Shown one piece after another: positions 7,354 through 15,332 of a DNA stretch of 20,414 bases. Each line of letters starts with the position of its first letter. Position 1 is the stretch's first letter. Both the position numbers and the translations under genes were made by a program. Under the pieces are notes generated by a model that did no database searches, had not been told where the DNA came from, and saw only the letters and a list, made by a program, of their open reading frames with translations. Source of the DNA: JAHIVB01 sp964574705 (GTDB lineage: Bacteria; Bacillota_I; Bacilli_A; Izemoplasmatales; Hujiaoplasmataceae). The stretch lies in the NCBI GenBank assembly GCA_964574705.1, contig CAZNOO010000027.1:1-20414 (forward strand), read 5' to 3'.

Positions 7354-7974
7354 TTGGAAGTAGTACTAGCAAAAATGGATTCCGAAAAAAGAGCAAGACT
7401 AATTAACTGCGCAATGAAGGAATTTGGCAAAAACGGATTTAAAAAAGCTTCAACAAATACGATTGTCAAAGAATCTGGAATTTCAAAAGGCTTACTGTAT
7501 CACTATTTTTCTTCAAAGAAGACTCTTTATGATACATTAAGAAATTTTACCCTGAAACTTTTGAGCGAAGCCATTCAAAATGGCGTCAATTGGGAAAGTG
7601 GGGACCCAATCAAAAGATTAGATGAGATTACGATCATCAAACTAAATGTATTTAAAAAATTCCCTCATATGCTTAGCTTTAGTAAGACAATGTATGAAGG
7701 GTTATCCCTTGAAGATGTCAAGGCAATGATTGAGAAATATAATCCAAATATCTACAAAAAAGTATACGAATATAATATTGATTATACCTTGTTCAAAGAA
7801 GGGGTCGATATCGGTAAAGCAATGAAATTCCTTCAGTATTTCCTAGATAAGTATGCTGAAGACACATTACTTCAACTTCATCAAACAGGAGCTGAAATCA
7901 ATGTGTCCGAAATCGAAAAAGATTTGAATCAATACTTAGAAATGTACCGAAAAGCTTTTTATAAAGATTCGTAA
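7354..7974 (+). CDS. TetR/AcrR-family transcriptional repressor
   Basis: About 206 aa. The N-terminal helix-turn-helix is clear: RARLINCAMKEFGKNGF, then ASTNTIVKESGISKGLLYHYF, the standard TetR pattern. The C-terminal ligand-binding half is not recognisable as a named subfamily. Start choice: in-frame ATGs exist at 7339 and 7348, but GGGGGTGAT (7341-7349), nearly the perfect GGAGGTGAT binding site, points to the TTG at 7354 at good spacing; an ATG at 7375 has poorer support. It is the first gene of a run that continues through an ABC-2 transporter. With its own operators over the promoter it probably represses itself and the transporter until an inducer, perhaps the exported compound, binds. 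Confidence 0.9.
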   Translation: MEVVLAKMDSEKRARLINCAMKEFGKNGFKKASTNTIVKESGISKGLLYHYFSSKKTLYDTLRNFTLKLLSEAIQNGVNWESGDPIKRLDEITIIKLNVFKKFPHMLSFSKTMYEGLSLEDVKAMIEKYNPNIYKKVYEYNIDYTLFKEGVDIGKAMKFLQYFLDKYAEDTLLQLHQTGAEINVSEIEKDLNQYLEMYRKAFYKDS

Positions 7975-7998
7975 TTGCAGAATTGATACAATATATAA

Positions 7999-8020
7999 GA
8001 ATGAAATTTGAATTTCATTC
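7999..8020. repeat. 22-base perfect dyad between the TetR gene and the transporter genes
   Basis: GAATGAAATT and AATTTCATTC are perfect inverted arms separated by TG. The dyad lies in the 66-base gap between the TetR stop and the ATPase start, nine bases before the AGGAGG. There is no T run, so it is not an ordinary terminator. It could be a second operator, an RNA processing or stability hairpin that sets the ratio of regulator to transporter, or chance in AT-rich DNA. Confidence 0.6.
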
Positions 8021-8040
8021 AGCCAAACAGGAGGCTTAAC

Positions 8041-8895
8041 ATGATTTCAGTCAAGAATTTGTCTCACTCGTACCATAAAGATGGAAAAATGGCAGTAAAA
8101 AATATCAGCTTCGAGATTGCTAAAGGAGAAACATTTGGGTTTCTAGGGCCATCAGGGGCTGGAAAGTCAACAACTCAAGGAATTCTAACGGGGCTCTTAA
8201 AATTACAAGACGGCGATGTTAGTGTTGCTGGATACAATATGCATAAAGTTGAAAATGAACGGTTCAACAAAATTGGCGTATCATTTGAACAATCGAACGT
8301 TTATAGCAAATTAACGGCATATGAGAATTTGAAGTATTACGCTGATTTATTTGACGTTCCGACAAGAGACCCTCATGAATTAATTAAACTTGTTGGTCTT
8401 GAAGACCGCGAGAATGATCGTGCCGGTGATTTCTCTAAAGGGATGAAACATCGATTGACTTTCGCTCGGTCGATGATCAATAATCCCGAAATTTGGTTTT
8501 TAGATGAACCTACGACAGGACTTGATCCCTCCATTGCAGCGACGATAAAAGAAATCATTAAAGAGCAAAAAGCGAAGGGCACAACTATCTTTTTAACGAC
8601 ACATAATATGTACATCGCGGATGAATTATGCGATCGAGTCGCTTTTATTATTGATGGAGAAATAAAATTAATCGACACGCCTAAAAACTTAAAACAGATC
8701 TATGGACAAAAACTCATTGAAGTTGAGTATACAAAGGATGGAAAACAAATCACAGAAACATTAAAGACCATTGATGACGTTGATCGCAAAAAACTTGCGA
8801 CAATCATTACATCTTATGACATCGTCTCAATGCATTCAAAAGAAGCTACCCTTGAGGAGATTTTTATCCAAGTTACTGGCAGGGGGCTAATCTAG
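8041..8895 (+). CDS. ABC-2-type transporter ATP-binding protein
   Basis: A 284-aa cytoplasmic ATPase that powers the two permeases behind it. Walker A GPSGAGKST is at 36-44. It also has the Q-loop SFEQSNVYSKLTAYENL, the signature FSKGMK (a common variant of LSGGQ in CcmA-type ABC-2 ATPases), Walker B IWFLDEP, D-loop TGLDP and switch histidine in LTTHNM. About 60 C-terminal residues follow the core, as in drug and bacteriocin-resistance ABC-2 ATPases. AGGAGG (8029-8034) six bases ahead of the ATG fixes the start; an in-frame TTG at 8008 lies inside the upstream dyad and has no such site. The stop is one base from the next start, so translation is probably coupled. Substrate unknown. Confidence 0.93.
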   Translation: MISVKNLSHSYHKDGKMAVKNISFEIAKGETFGFLGPSGAGKSTTQGILTGLLKLQDGDVSVAGYNMHKVENERFNKIGVSFEQSNVYSKLTAYENLKYYADLFDVPTRDPHELIKLVGLEDRENDRAGDFSKGMKHRLTFARSMINNPEIWFLDEPTTGLDPSIAATIKEIIKEQKAKGTTIFLTTHNMYIADELCDRVAFIIDGEIKLIDTPKNLKQIYGQKLIEVEYTKDGKQITETLKTIDDVDRKKLATIITSYDIVSMHSKEATLEEIFIQVTGRGLI

Positions 8896-8896
8896 C

Positions 8897-10087
8897 ATGA
8901 AGATGCTGAGCACATATTTCAAAGAAATGAAAATTGCTTCAAGGGGTTTTTATTTCTACATTGAAATTTTTATTGCCATCCTTTTATTGATTATTGTATT
9001 AGTGGCGATCAAAGATAATCCTGACAGCAAAGCGAAAGAATACCTATACTATGATATGTCTGAAGTCGCATATAGTGCGATGCTGCAAGCGCAATTAGAC
9101 ACGGGTAAAATCATCCTTGCCGACGACACGGTTCTGGAATTGAAAGCCAATTCATTTGATGTTGTAAACAGAGATACAGATGAAGTGAAGTCTTATACTT
9201 TTGATTCAAAGAAAACAATCACCGTTCAAACATTGAAAGAAATTGACGCTGACACAGGTCAAATTTTGACAACTCTCTACGTTTTAGACAGCGAAGAAGA
9301 CATGTTAAGACTATCAATGAGTACAGGAAACATGGGCGCCACAATCATTATGGATGAACTCGGAGCGATATCATATCGATACGTCATTCAAGGGTATGAA
9401 GCGGAGCGCTATTCAAATTTCCTCTACATTGTTCATTCGGTTTCCACGAGTGCAATTCAAGATGAAATCGATCGTCAAAATATACGCGAAATTGGGTCTA
9501 GTTCTCGATTAACAAATAAAGAAGCGGTTGTTCCCATTTTTGTCGTATTTATGGGTTCATTGATGGGATTCTTTATCGTTATATCTTACTTATATCTAGA
9601 TAAAGATGAAGGGGTAATCAAAGCTTTTGCTGTGACACCTTCTTCGGTATGGAAGTATCTATTAAGCAAAACTTTTGTCATTTTAACGACAGTATTTATT
9701 TCTTCAAGCATCATTGTTATTCCAATTATGGGTTTAAAGCCAAATTATCTATTATTTTACCCCTTCCTGTTAATCACAACGTTTGCTTTTTCTGCTTTAG
9801 GTCTTTTAGTAGCGAGTTTCTTTGACTCCATTAGCAAAGCATTTACTGCGTTGTATGTGATTCTAATGGCGCTGATGTTACCTGCTTTTTCATACTACAT
9901 TAGTAGTTTCGATCCATTATGGTTAAGGTTTTTCCCAACCTATGCAGTTTTGCAAGCAATGAAGGGGATTTTAATGGGAGAACCAGATTACCTTTATGTT
10001 TTGATTTCTTCTCTTGCATTTCTAGTTGGCGGATTTGGATTGTTGATGCTTGCTAATCTTAAATTCAAGAAATCTTTGACGGTGTAG
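8897..10087 (+). CDS. ABC-2-type permease, first subunit
   Basis: A 396-aa membrane protein with the ABC-2 layout. One N-terminal helix (about 19-38) is followed by a long outside region of about 170 residues (39-208), then five helices (about 211-233, 257-278, 286-309, 313-335, 365-387). The short amphipathic start MKMLSTYFKEMKIASRG before helix one is typical. It starts one base after the ATPase stop and is followed closely by a second permease, so the channel is probably a heterodimer. The large outside domain between helices one and two is shared with drug, bacteriocin and YhgE/Pip-like exporters and does not identify the substrate. Confidence 0.88.
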   Translation: MKMLSTYFKEMKIASRGFYFYIEIFIAILLLIIVLVAIKDNPDSKAKEYLYYDMSEVAYSAMLQAQLDTGKIILADDTVLELKANSFDVVNRDTDEVKSYTFDSKKTITVQTLKEIDADTGQILTTLYVLDSEEDMLRLSMSTGNMGATIIMDELGAISYRYVIQGYEAERYSNFLYIVHSVSTSAIQDEIDRQNIREIGSSSRLTNKEAVVPIFVVFMGSLMGFFIVISYLYLDKDEGVIKAFAVTPSSVWKYLLSKTFVILTTVFISSSIIVIPIMGLKPNYLLFYPFLLITTFAFSALGLLVASFFDSISKAFTALYVILMALMLPAFSYYISSFDPLWLRFFPTYAVLQAMKGILMGEPDYLYVLISSLAFLVGGFGLLMLANLKFKKSLTV

Positions 10088-10099
10088 GGGGCGATGGAC

Positions 10100-11101
10100 A
10101 TGTTAAAAAAAATCATAAGAATTTTTACGAAAGACACTAAAGTTGCTTCAAGAGACGGAATGTTGATCATCATCATTCTGATGCCTTTGCTTCTAGCAGT
10201 AGGGATATTGTTCTTTGCACCAGGAGTAACCGATAGTTCCATCAAACTAGCATTACTGGACAGTGACACTACTGAGCATATCCAATATATGGAAAAATAT
10301 GCACAAGTTGAGTTATTCAGTAGCTTATCTGAAATTGAAAGACGAGTAAATAAGAACGATGATGTTGCTGGTTTAGTCGAAACAGGTGATGGATATGAGA
10401 TTATTTTAGAAGGAAATGAATCACAAATGGTTCGTGATTACACCATTCTTCTTAACTCTTATTACGCCCTCGGTGTAACCGAAGAAGATACAACTGCTCA
10501 GATTTTATCATTTGAGAATACTGTTCCACCACTAAAAACTAAATTAACTAATATGTTGATTTTGATGATTGTCATGTTATCCGGAATGATTATCTCGCTA
10601 GGTATTGTCGAAGAAAAGAAAGATAATACCATTAATGCCATTAATGTTACACCTGTTTCACAAAATGCATTCATCATCGGAAAGTGCCTCATAGGCGGAA
10701 TAGCTTCACTCATAACCATAGTTGTTTCGTTACTGATTCTTGGGTATTATGACATTAACTGGCTGATGATACTCTTTGTAGGTGTGACCTCAATGCTATT
10801 GTCATTCGTCATCGGATTTTTACAAGGATTAGGTTCAGGAGATGTCATGGAAGCTGCCGCTGGTGTTAAAATGCTTATGTTGCCAATCGCTGGTTCAATC
10901 GTAGGGTACGAACTTCTGTCTCCAAATTGGCAATGGACGATGTATTGGAGTCCATTCTACTGGGCGTATAGGGCAAATGATATGATTCTTTCAAAAACGG
11001 CTGAATGGGGTATTGTTCTAATCTGTGTAGCTGCCGTATTAGTTTTATCAGCCCTCGTTTACATTATTACAATCCCTAAGATCCGTGAAGGTCTTAGTTA
11101 A
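10100..11101 (+). CDS. ABC-2-type permease, second subunit
   Basis: A 333-aa partner of the preceding permease. Helices lie at about 21-40, 151-170, 193-214, 221-243, 255-272 and 303-325, with an outside domain of about 110 residues between the first two. The N-terminus KKIIRIFTKDTKVASRDG repeats the pattern of the first permease (FKEMKIASRG), which suggests descent from one ancestor. Two ATGs are possible, at 10094 and 10100. The GGGGG run (10087-10091) is only two bases from the first and eight from the second, so 10100 is preferred. It belongs to the TetR operon. Confidence 0.87.
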   Translation: MLKKIIRIFTKDTKVASRDGMLIIIILMPLLLAVGILFFAPGVTDSSIKLALLDSDTTEHIQYMEKYAQVELFSSLSEIERRVNKNDDVAGLVETGDGYEIILEGNESQMVRDYTILLNSYYALGVTEEDTTAQILSFENTVPPLKTKLTNMLILMIVMLSGMIISLGIVEEKKDNTINAINVTPVSQNAFIIGKCLIGGIASLITIVVSLLILGYYDINWLMILFVGVTSMLLSFVIGFLQGLGSGDVMEAAAGVKMLMLPIAGSIVGYELLSPNWQWTMYWSPFYWAYRANDMILSKTAEWGIVLICVAAVLVLSALVYIITIPKIREGLS

Positions 11102-11133
11102 TTGAAAACAAAAATATATAAGGAGGTAATTTT

Positions 11134-11358
11134 ATGGGTATTGGATATTTATTAGGCGGATTAGCTTGTTTGATTTACGCTTTAAGTGTTGGTTATTTCG
11201 GTGGAATCAAAAAGGCACCAGGATTACTTAAATTAGTCAAAGCAAAAATGGGAAAAAACATGAGTGACGACACTGCAGCAAAATGGTGTATGGGCATGAG
11301 CATCGTAATTTTAGCTCTTGGAATTTTCTTGTTCGTATTTGGCGCAATTCAAGGTTAA
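11134..11358 (+). CDS. Small two-helix membrane protein at the end of the TetR/ABC-2 operon
   Basis: 74 aa, family not recognised. Two hydrophobic helices (about 3-24 and 50-72) flank a basic loop, IKKAPGLLKLVKAKMGKNMSDDTAAK. By the positive-inside rule that loop faces the cytoplasm and both ends lie outside. The gene has the best ribosome binding site of its operon, AAGGAGGT (11120-11127) six bases ahead of the ATG. It lies 32 bases after the second permease and before the operon terminator, so it is almost certainly co-transcribed. It might be a transporter accessory, a self-protection factor against the exported compound, or an unrelated small envelope protein. Confidence 0.75.
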   Translation: MGIGYLLGGLACLIYALSVGYFGGIKKAPGLLKLVKAKMGKNMSDDTAAKWCMGMSIVILALGIFLFVFGAIQG

Positions 11359-11370
11359 AACAAATTCAAT

Positions 11371-11407
11371 AAAAAATCTGCTTTGAAACATTAAAGCAGA
11401 TTTTTTT
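11371..11407 (+). terminator. Intrinsic terminator of the TetR/ABC-2 operon
   Basis: Perfect 14-bp arms AAAAAATCTGCTTT and AAAGCAGATTTTTT around an eight-base loop, ending in seven T. Confidence 0.93.
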
Positions 11408-11442
11408 ATTGTATTTTGAAATCATATTATCTTAAACTTTTC

Positions 11443-11471
11443 TTGAGAGGAAGAGGTGTTAATGGTATAAT
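11443..11471 (+). promoter_or_regulatory. Promoter of the nfnAB operon
   Basis: TTGAGA (11443-11448), a 17-base spacer, TATAAT (11466-11471). It lies downstream of the earliest in-frame start at 11416, so that start cannot be used from this promoter. TTAGGAG at 11488-11494 leads to the ATG at 11500. Confidence 0.82.
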
Positions 11472-11499
11472 AGAGAAAAAGATTTTCTTAGGAGATACT

Positions 11500-12348
11500 A
11501 TGTTCTTAATTACAGAGAAAAGGGTACTTGCACCAAAAGTATCATTGATGAAAATTAAAGCTCCTTATGTTGTCAAACACGCGAAACCTGGTCAATTCGT
11601 CATACTAAGAGTTGAAGAAATGGGTGAACGCATCCCAATGACAATTACAGAAGCGAACCTTATTGATGGGACAATCACCATCATTTTTCAAGAAATAGGT
11701 GCCACTACATTTAAATTGAATCAATTGAATGCAGGAGACTTCTTGCATGATTTTGTTGGACCTTTAGGCAGAGCAACGGATCTCGATGGATTAAAGAAGG
11801 TAGCTGTTGTAGGCGGCGGTGTTGGCTGTGCAATTGCTTACCCAGTAGCCAAAGCACTTCATGAACAAGGCACAATCGTTCATTCCATTATCGGTTTTAG
11901 AAATAAAGAACTAATCTTCTTGGAAGATGAATTCAATGCGTGTAGCGACCTCACAATCATTACAACGGATGACGGATCAAACGGAAATAAAGGGTTTGTG
12001 ACTGACACCCTTAAAAAACTGTTGGAAAGTGGAGAGAACTATGACGAAGTCTTCGCCATAGGGCCGCTTCCCATGATGAAGTATGTTAGTAAAACAACAC
12101 TTCCTTTTAATGTCAAGACGATCGTAAGTATGAATCCAGTGATGATAGACGGAACCGGAATGTGTGGCGGATGTCGAGTTACAGTCGGAAAAGAAATGAA
12201 ATTTGCTTGTGTAGATGGACCTGATTTTGACGGACATCTTGTGGATTTTGATGAAGCCATCAGAAGAAATCAAATGTATTCTCCTTTTGAAAAAAGGCAG
12301 TTAGACGAAAACTGCAATTTATTAAAGGGGGTCAAACATGATAAATAA
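11500..12348 (+). CDS. nfnA: NfnA: ferredoxin:NADP+ oxidoreductase small subunit (FAD/[2Fe-2S] protein)
   Basis: A 282-aa flavoprotein of the ferredoxin-NADP reductase-like superfamily. The flavin-binding motif is ERIPMTIT and the dinucleotide loop is VVGGGVGCAIAYP. The C-terminus has DGTGMCGGCR followed by FACVDGPDFDGH; C222, C225 and C237 with D217 are the probable [2Fe-2S] ligands, matching the unusual three-Cys/one-Asp cluster known in NfnA. With NfnB it should catalyse the electron-bifurcating reaction among NADH, reduced ferredoxin and NADPH in the cytoplasm. The promoter and ribosome binding site fix the start at 11500. Its last 11 bases overlap nfnB. The same fold serves in sulfide dehydrogenase SudB and PyrK-like proteins; the pairing with a GltD-like partner, and no glutamate synthase large subunit, favours Nfn. 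Confidence 0.88.
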   Translation: MFLITEKRVLAPKVSLMKIKAPYVVKHAKPGQFVILRVEEMGERIPMTITEANLIDGTITIIFQEIGATTFKLNQLNAGDFLHDFVGPLGRATDLDGLKKVAVVGGGVGCAIAYPVAKALHEQGTIVHSIIGFRNKELIFLEDEFNACSDLTIITTDDGSNGNKGFVTDTLKKLLESGENYDEVFAIGPLPMMKYVSKTTLPFNVKTIVSMNPVMIDGTGMCGGCRVTVGKEMKFACVDGPDFDGHLVDFDEAIRRNQMYSPFEKRQLDENCNLLKGVKHDK

Positions 12349-13729
12349 ATCATTGCTTAAAAACTCTATGCCCCTTCAAGATGCGAATATTAGAACTCAT
12401 AATTTTAATGAAGTGTCATTAGGTTATTCCATAGAGCAAGCCATTGATGAAGCAAAAAGATGTCTTGACTGTAAAAATAAGCCTTGTGTCACCGGTTGTC
12501 CTGTAGAGATTGATATTCCAAGATTCATAAAAAAAATCATTGAAGGACAAATAGAAGAGGCCTATCAAGTTATTGGAGAGTCAAGTTCACTTCCTTCCGT
12601 CTGCGGAAGAGTGTGCCCTCAAGAAACTCAATGCGAAGAATTGTGTGTTCGCGGAATCAAGGGCGAAGCAGTTGCGATTGGCAGACTGGAGAGATTCGTA
12701 GCGGATTTTCATCACTTAAACAATCCTCAATTACCAAGCAAACCTTTATCAAACAATCATAAGGTTGCGATTGTCGGTTCTGGACCGTCGGGGTTATCGT
12801 GTGCATATGATTTGGCACTATTAGGATATAAAGTCACTATGTTTGAAGCATTACATATTCCAGGAGGAGTACTCGTATATGGTATTCCAGAATTCAGGTT
12901 ACCAAAAGAAATCGTACGCAAAGAAATTAAAACGCTTTTGGATTTGGGTGTTGATATTGAAACCAATGTGATTGTAGGAAAAACAATTACCATTGAAGAT
13001 ATTTTTGAAGAAGGATTCGAGGCCATCTTTTTAGGAACAGGTGCTGGATTACCTAAGTTTATGAACATACCAGGAGAAATGTTGAATGGAGTATACTCCG
13101 CAAATGAATTTTTGACTCGAGTGAACTTGATGCAGGCCTATCATCAATCAAGTTCAACACCGATTCAAATGGCAGAGAGAGTTGCGGTCATCGGAGGCGG
13201 AAACGTTGCGGTTGATGCAGCAAGATGTGCGAAAAGACTCGGCGCGAAAGAAGTGTCGATTATATATAGAAGGTCTATGAAAGAATTACCTGCAAGACTC
13301 GAAGAAATTGAACACGCCGAAGAAGAAGGAATCATTTTCAAATTGCTTTCCAATCCGGTTCAAATCATCGGAGATGAAAGGGGATTTGTTCAAAGCATTA
13401 AATGTGTGGAAATGGAATTAGGTGAACCGGATGCATCTGGTAGGCGAAGACCGATTGTGAAAATTGGATCTGAGTTTATTTTGGACGTTGATTCGGTTAT
13501 TATGGCGATTGGAACGACACCGAACCCTTTGATTACTTCAACCACAAAAGGGCTAGACACGGATCAATGGGGTTGCATCATAACGAAAGATGAAAGTGGA
13601 TTGACATCAAAAGAAATGGTTTATGCAGGCGGAGACGTCGTGACCGGCGCTGCAACAGTGATACTTGCAATGGGTGCAGGCAGAAAATCCGCAGCTGCAA
13701 TTGACTTAAATCTTAGAAAAAGCATATAA
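12338..13729 (+). CDS. nfnB: NfnB: NADPH-binding FAD/[4Fe-4S] large subunit of ferredoxin:NADP+ oxidoreductase
   Basis: A 463-aa protein of the glutamate synthase beta-subunit type. The N-terminus carries eight cysteines in two groups, CLDCKNKPCVTGC (42-54) and CGRVCPQETQCEELC (89-103), which bind two [4Fe-4S] clusters. An FAD-binding loop, VAIVGSGPSGLSCA (143-156), is followed by PGGVLVYGIPEFRLPK, a pyridine-nucleotide loop VAVIGGGNVAVDAARCA, YRRSMKELPAR, and the closing FAD motif YAGGDVVTGAATVILAMGAGRKSA. In Nfn this subunit holds the bifurcating FAD and binds NADPH. Translation is coupled to nfnA by an 11-base overlap, with GGGGGT as the binding site. Alternatives are GltD or SudA; no gltB partner is in the window. 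Confidence 0.88.
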   Translation: MINKSLLKNSMPLQDANIRTHNFNEVSLGYSIEQAIDEAKRCLDCKNKPCVTGCPVEIDIPRFIKKIIEGQIEEAYQVIGESSSLPSVCGRVCPQETQCEELCVRGIKGEAVAIGRLERFVADFHHLNNPQLPSKPLSNNHKVAIVGSGPSGLSCAYDLALLGYKVTMFEALHIPGGVLVYGIPEFRLPKEIVRKEIKTLLDLGVDIETNVIVGKTITIEDIFEEGFEAIFLGTGAGLPKFMNIPGEMLNGVYSANEFLTRVNLMQAYHQSSSTPIQMAERVAVIGGGNVAVDAARCAKRLGAKEVSIIYRRSMKELPARLEEIEHAEEEGIIFKLLSNPVQIIGDERGFVQSIKCVEMELGEPDASGRRRPIVKIGSEFILDVDSVIMAIGTTPNPLITSTTKGLDTDQWGCIITKDESGLTSKEMVYAGGDVVTGAATVILAMGAGRKSAAAIDLNLRKSI

Positions 13730-13731
13730 AT

Positions 13732-13781
13732 AAAAGGTAATCAAATCAGAAGCGCGAATTTCTGGAAATGATTACCTTTTT
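13732..13781. terminator. Bidirectional terminator between nfnB and the DUF3021-like gene
   Basis: Perfect 12-bp outer arms AAAAGGTAATCA and TGATTACCTTTT, an inner CAGAA/TTCTG stem, and T runs on both strands. It serves two convergent transcripts. Confidence 0.85.
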
Positions 13782-13797
13782 CTTAATTTCAAAAACA

Positions 13798-14235
13798 TTA
13801 TTTTTTGCTTGAATCTTTAAAGACATTGAGCTTTTTATTTAAAATGTTGACATCAAATAAATCCATAATATAAAAGCCTAGTAACGCACCAAAGTAGGAG
13901 AATGTAATGAATCCTTGTAAATACAAATATTGAATTCCCGCAATCTCATAAAAGTGGAATAACTGATTGAATCCAATCATTACGATTGAAATGAGTATAT
14001 ACTGTTCTAGTACAATCAAGCCCTTTGTATGTGTTTTAAGAACAAGTTTGCTTTCAAAAAGAACCTTAATGAACCCAACAACAACTGCAGCTAAAACAAG
14101 TTCGACTATTGTTAAAAACGAGACTTGATACACACCCAATAGTGTTTTACTTACCATATATAAAGCGAGCATTCCAATCCATATAATTCCAAACAACATT
14201 TTGAATTCCGCAACTTTTTGCATAAAGTTTTTCAT
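13798..14235 (-). CDS. DUF3021-like four-helix membrane protein
   Basis: 145 aa with four hydrophobic helices (about 12-30, 38-59, 77-97, 101-124) and a charged C-terminal tail, NKKLNVFKDSSKK. Its start overlaps the stop of the LytTR gene by four bases (ATGA), so the two are translated together. Small four-helix DUF3021 proteins are regularly encoded directly after LytTR regulators in Firmicutes, and size, topology and context all fit. I assign the family mainly on that basis, since no single motif is decisive. A likely role is membrane sensing or restraint of the LytTR protein; this is inference. Confidence 0.65.
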   Translation of the reverse strand: MKNFMQKVAEFKMLFGIIWIGMLALYMVSKTLLGVYQVSFLTIVELVLAAVVVGFIKVLFESKLVLKTHTKGLIVLEQYILISIVMIGFNQLFHFYEIAGIQYLYLQGFITFSYFGALLGFYIMDLFDVNILNKKLNVFKDSSKK

Positions 14236-14675
14236 TTTGATTTCACTCCTTTCATTTTATCATTTAACGCATTGACATAATTTCTTGATACAAAGATTTT
14301 TTCACTATTTACTAAATTCATGATGATTTTGCTTCCGAAGGACGGAGAAAAGCTTTTGACTTTTGACAAATTAATGATGTTAGATTTACTACAACGAAAG
14401 AATGAACTAGGCATTAAGGCTTCAATTTCATTAAGCCATTTTGAAACTTCATACACTTCTTTAAGAGTATAAGCAAAGGTCCTTTTATCGACGCTCTCAA
14501 AATAGAGAATGTCTCTATATCTGATTGGAGATATTTGGTCTTCTTGCTTAGCATCAATTGTATCGTCAATTCCTCTTAAAACATCAAGTATCTGTTTCAA
14601 TTCCTCTTTAGTTTTCGCAACGATTTCAACAGAATTTTCTTCAATGGTCGAATCGATTTTTGTATGTACTTTCAA
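14232..14675 (-). CDS. LytTR-domain transcriptional regulator
   Basis: About 147 aa. The C-terminal hundred residues (about 47-143) form a LytTR DNA-binding domain: RDILYFESVDKRTFAYT, then FFRCSKSNIINLSKVKSF and IFVSRNYVNALND. There is no receiver domain; the N-terminal 45 residues are a short charged segment, as in stand-alone LytTR regulators. Start: GTG at 14684 is possible but overlaps the ribosome binding site. GAGGTG followed by six bases favours the TTG at 14675-14673. It is coupled to the DUF3021-like gene and transcribed away from the unrecognised membrane locus at 14963, which is therefore a natural candidate target. Confidence 0.82.
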   Translation of the reverse strand: MKVHTKIDSTIEENSVEIVAKTKEELKQILDVLRGIDDTIDAKQEDQISPIRYRDILYFESVDKRTFAYTLKEVYEVSKWLNEIEALMPSSFFRCSKSNIINLSKVKSFSPSFGSKIIMNLVNSEKIFVSRNYVNALNDKMKGVKSK

Positions 14676-14712
14676 ATGGGCCACCTCACATCACACATTT
14701 AACTTTAAATCT

Positions 14713-14742
14713 ATTATATCGGTTTTATAATCTTTGTGTTAA
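14713..14742 (-). promoter_or_regulatory. Promoter of the LytTR/DUF3021-like operon
   Basis: On the minus strand: TTAACA (14742-14737), an 18-base spacer, TATAAT (14718-14713). It starts about 40 bases ahead of the proposed TTG start codon. Confidence 0.7.
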
Positions 14743-14766
14743 TTTTATGGACAAGATTCAATATTT

Positions 14767-14795
14767 TTGACTCAAATGCACAATTTTACTATATT
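14767..14795 (+). promoter_or_regulatory. Possible upstream promoter of the 14963 membrane locus
   Basis: TTGACT (14767-14772), a 17-base spacer, TATATT (14790-14795). It would give a leader of about 160 bases that contains a weak hairpin (AACGAT at 14834 pairing with ATCGTT at 14856). It sits back to back with the LytTR promoter. Confidence 0.5.
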
Positions 14796-14925
14796 TTTTA
14801 TGAATCTATGAAATTGGTATATGTTATTTGTTTAACGATTGAAACGCATCAATTCATCGTTTTGGCATTTTTGAAAACTTATCAGAGAAATTTTTTAATT
14901 GGTTGTTTAATATATTTAAGTTGTT

Positions 14926-14934
14926 TGATATACT
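14926..14934 (+). promoter_or_regulatory. Extended -10 promoter close to the 14963 gene
   Basis: TGATATACT is an extended -10 (TG-N-TATACT) without a good -35 box. Its expected start near 14941 lies past the ATG at 14939 and supports the TTG at 14963 as the start codon. Confidence 0.5.
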
Positions 14935-14962
14935 GTTAATGAAGAGATTGGTGGTGAGTGGC

Positions 14963-15328
14963 TTGTTTAGAAATCCAATATCGAAAAATGGCGATATCAG
15001 ATATTTTGAAATCTTGAAGATTTCATTTGTTTTGTCATTGGTATTTGGATTATTTACATTGCTCACAGAAAAAGTCATTAACCCGTTTTCAGAATCGTCC
15101 TTTTTGATTGCGAACATATTGTTATGTCTTATTACCGCTCTTATGATAGTTACATTAGTCTATGATTCCAAAGAATTCATCGCTAAGTTGAAGTCTTATG
15201 TTTTGAGACAAATCAATCAATCAATTCCACTGAAAATCGAATTTCCTTTGTTCGCACTAAATCTAGACACCTACGTAGTCTTTCATATAAAGGCAATTCA
15301 TTTAAGACATCGAGTCATGCGTTGCTGA
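14963..15328 (+). CDS. Small membrane protein of unknown family
   Basis: About 121 aa. Two hydrophobic helices (about 17-35 and 47-67) follow a short charged N-terminus (RNPISKNGDIRYFEILK) and precede DSKEFIAKLKSYVLRQ. No family recognised. GGTGGTGA (14950-14957) before the TTG at 14963 favours this start over the ATG at 14939, which has no binding site and lies at the expected transcription start. From about residue 83 the composition changes, and the +1 frame encodes an equally plausible Ser/Thr/Lys/Arg-rich tail ending at the TAG at 15343-15345; the switch coincides with three AATC units (15211-15222). A frameshift is therefore possible. It is followed after 49 bases by the 576-aa membrane protein and probably shares its transcript. 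Confidence 0.55.
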   Translation: MFRNPISKNGDIRYFEILKISFVLSLVFGLFTLLTEKVINPFSESSFLIANILLCLITALMIVTLVYDSKEFIAKLKSYVLRQINQSIPLKIEFPLFALNLDTYVVFHIKAIHLRHRVMRC

Positions 15329-15332
15329 TGAA

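Noticed and set aside
11416..11499. N-terminal extension of NfnA
   Set aside because: The likely promoter (11443-11471) lies within it and the good ribosome binding site is at 11488-11494, so translation starts at 11500.
11500..13729. Glutamate synthase or sulfide dehydrogenase operon
   Set aside because: No glutamate synthase large subunit is present, and the small subunit plus GltD-like pairing is the Nfn arrangement; SudAB remains possible but is less likely.
14736..14939. Plus-strand open frame of 67 codons in the divergent region at 14.7-14.9 kb
   Set aside because: No ribosome binding site; it covers promoter elements and reads as chance translation of AT-rich DNA.
15211..15222. Established phase-variable tract
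   Set aside because: Only three AATC units are present, too few to call a contingency locus; kept only as a speculative finding.
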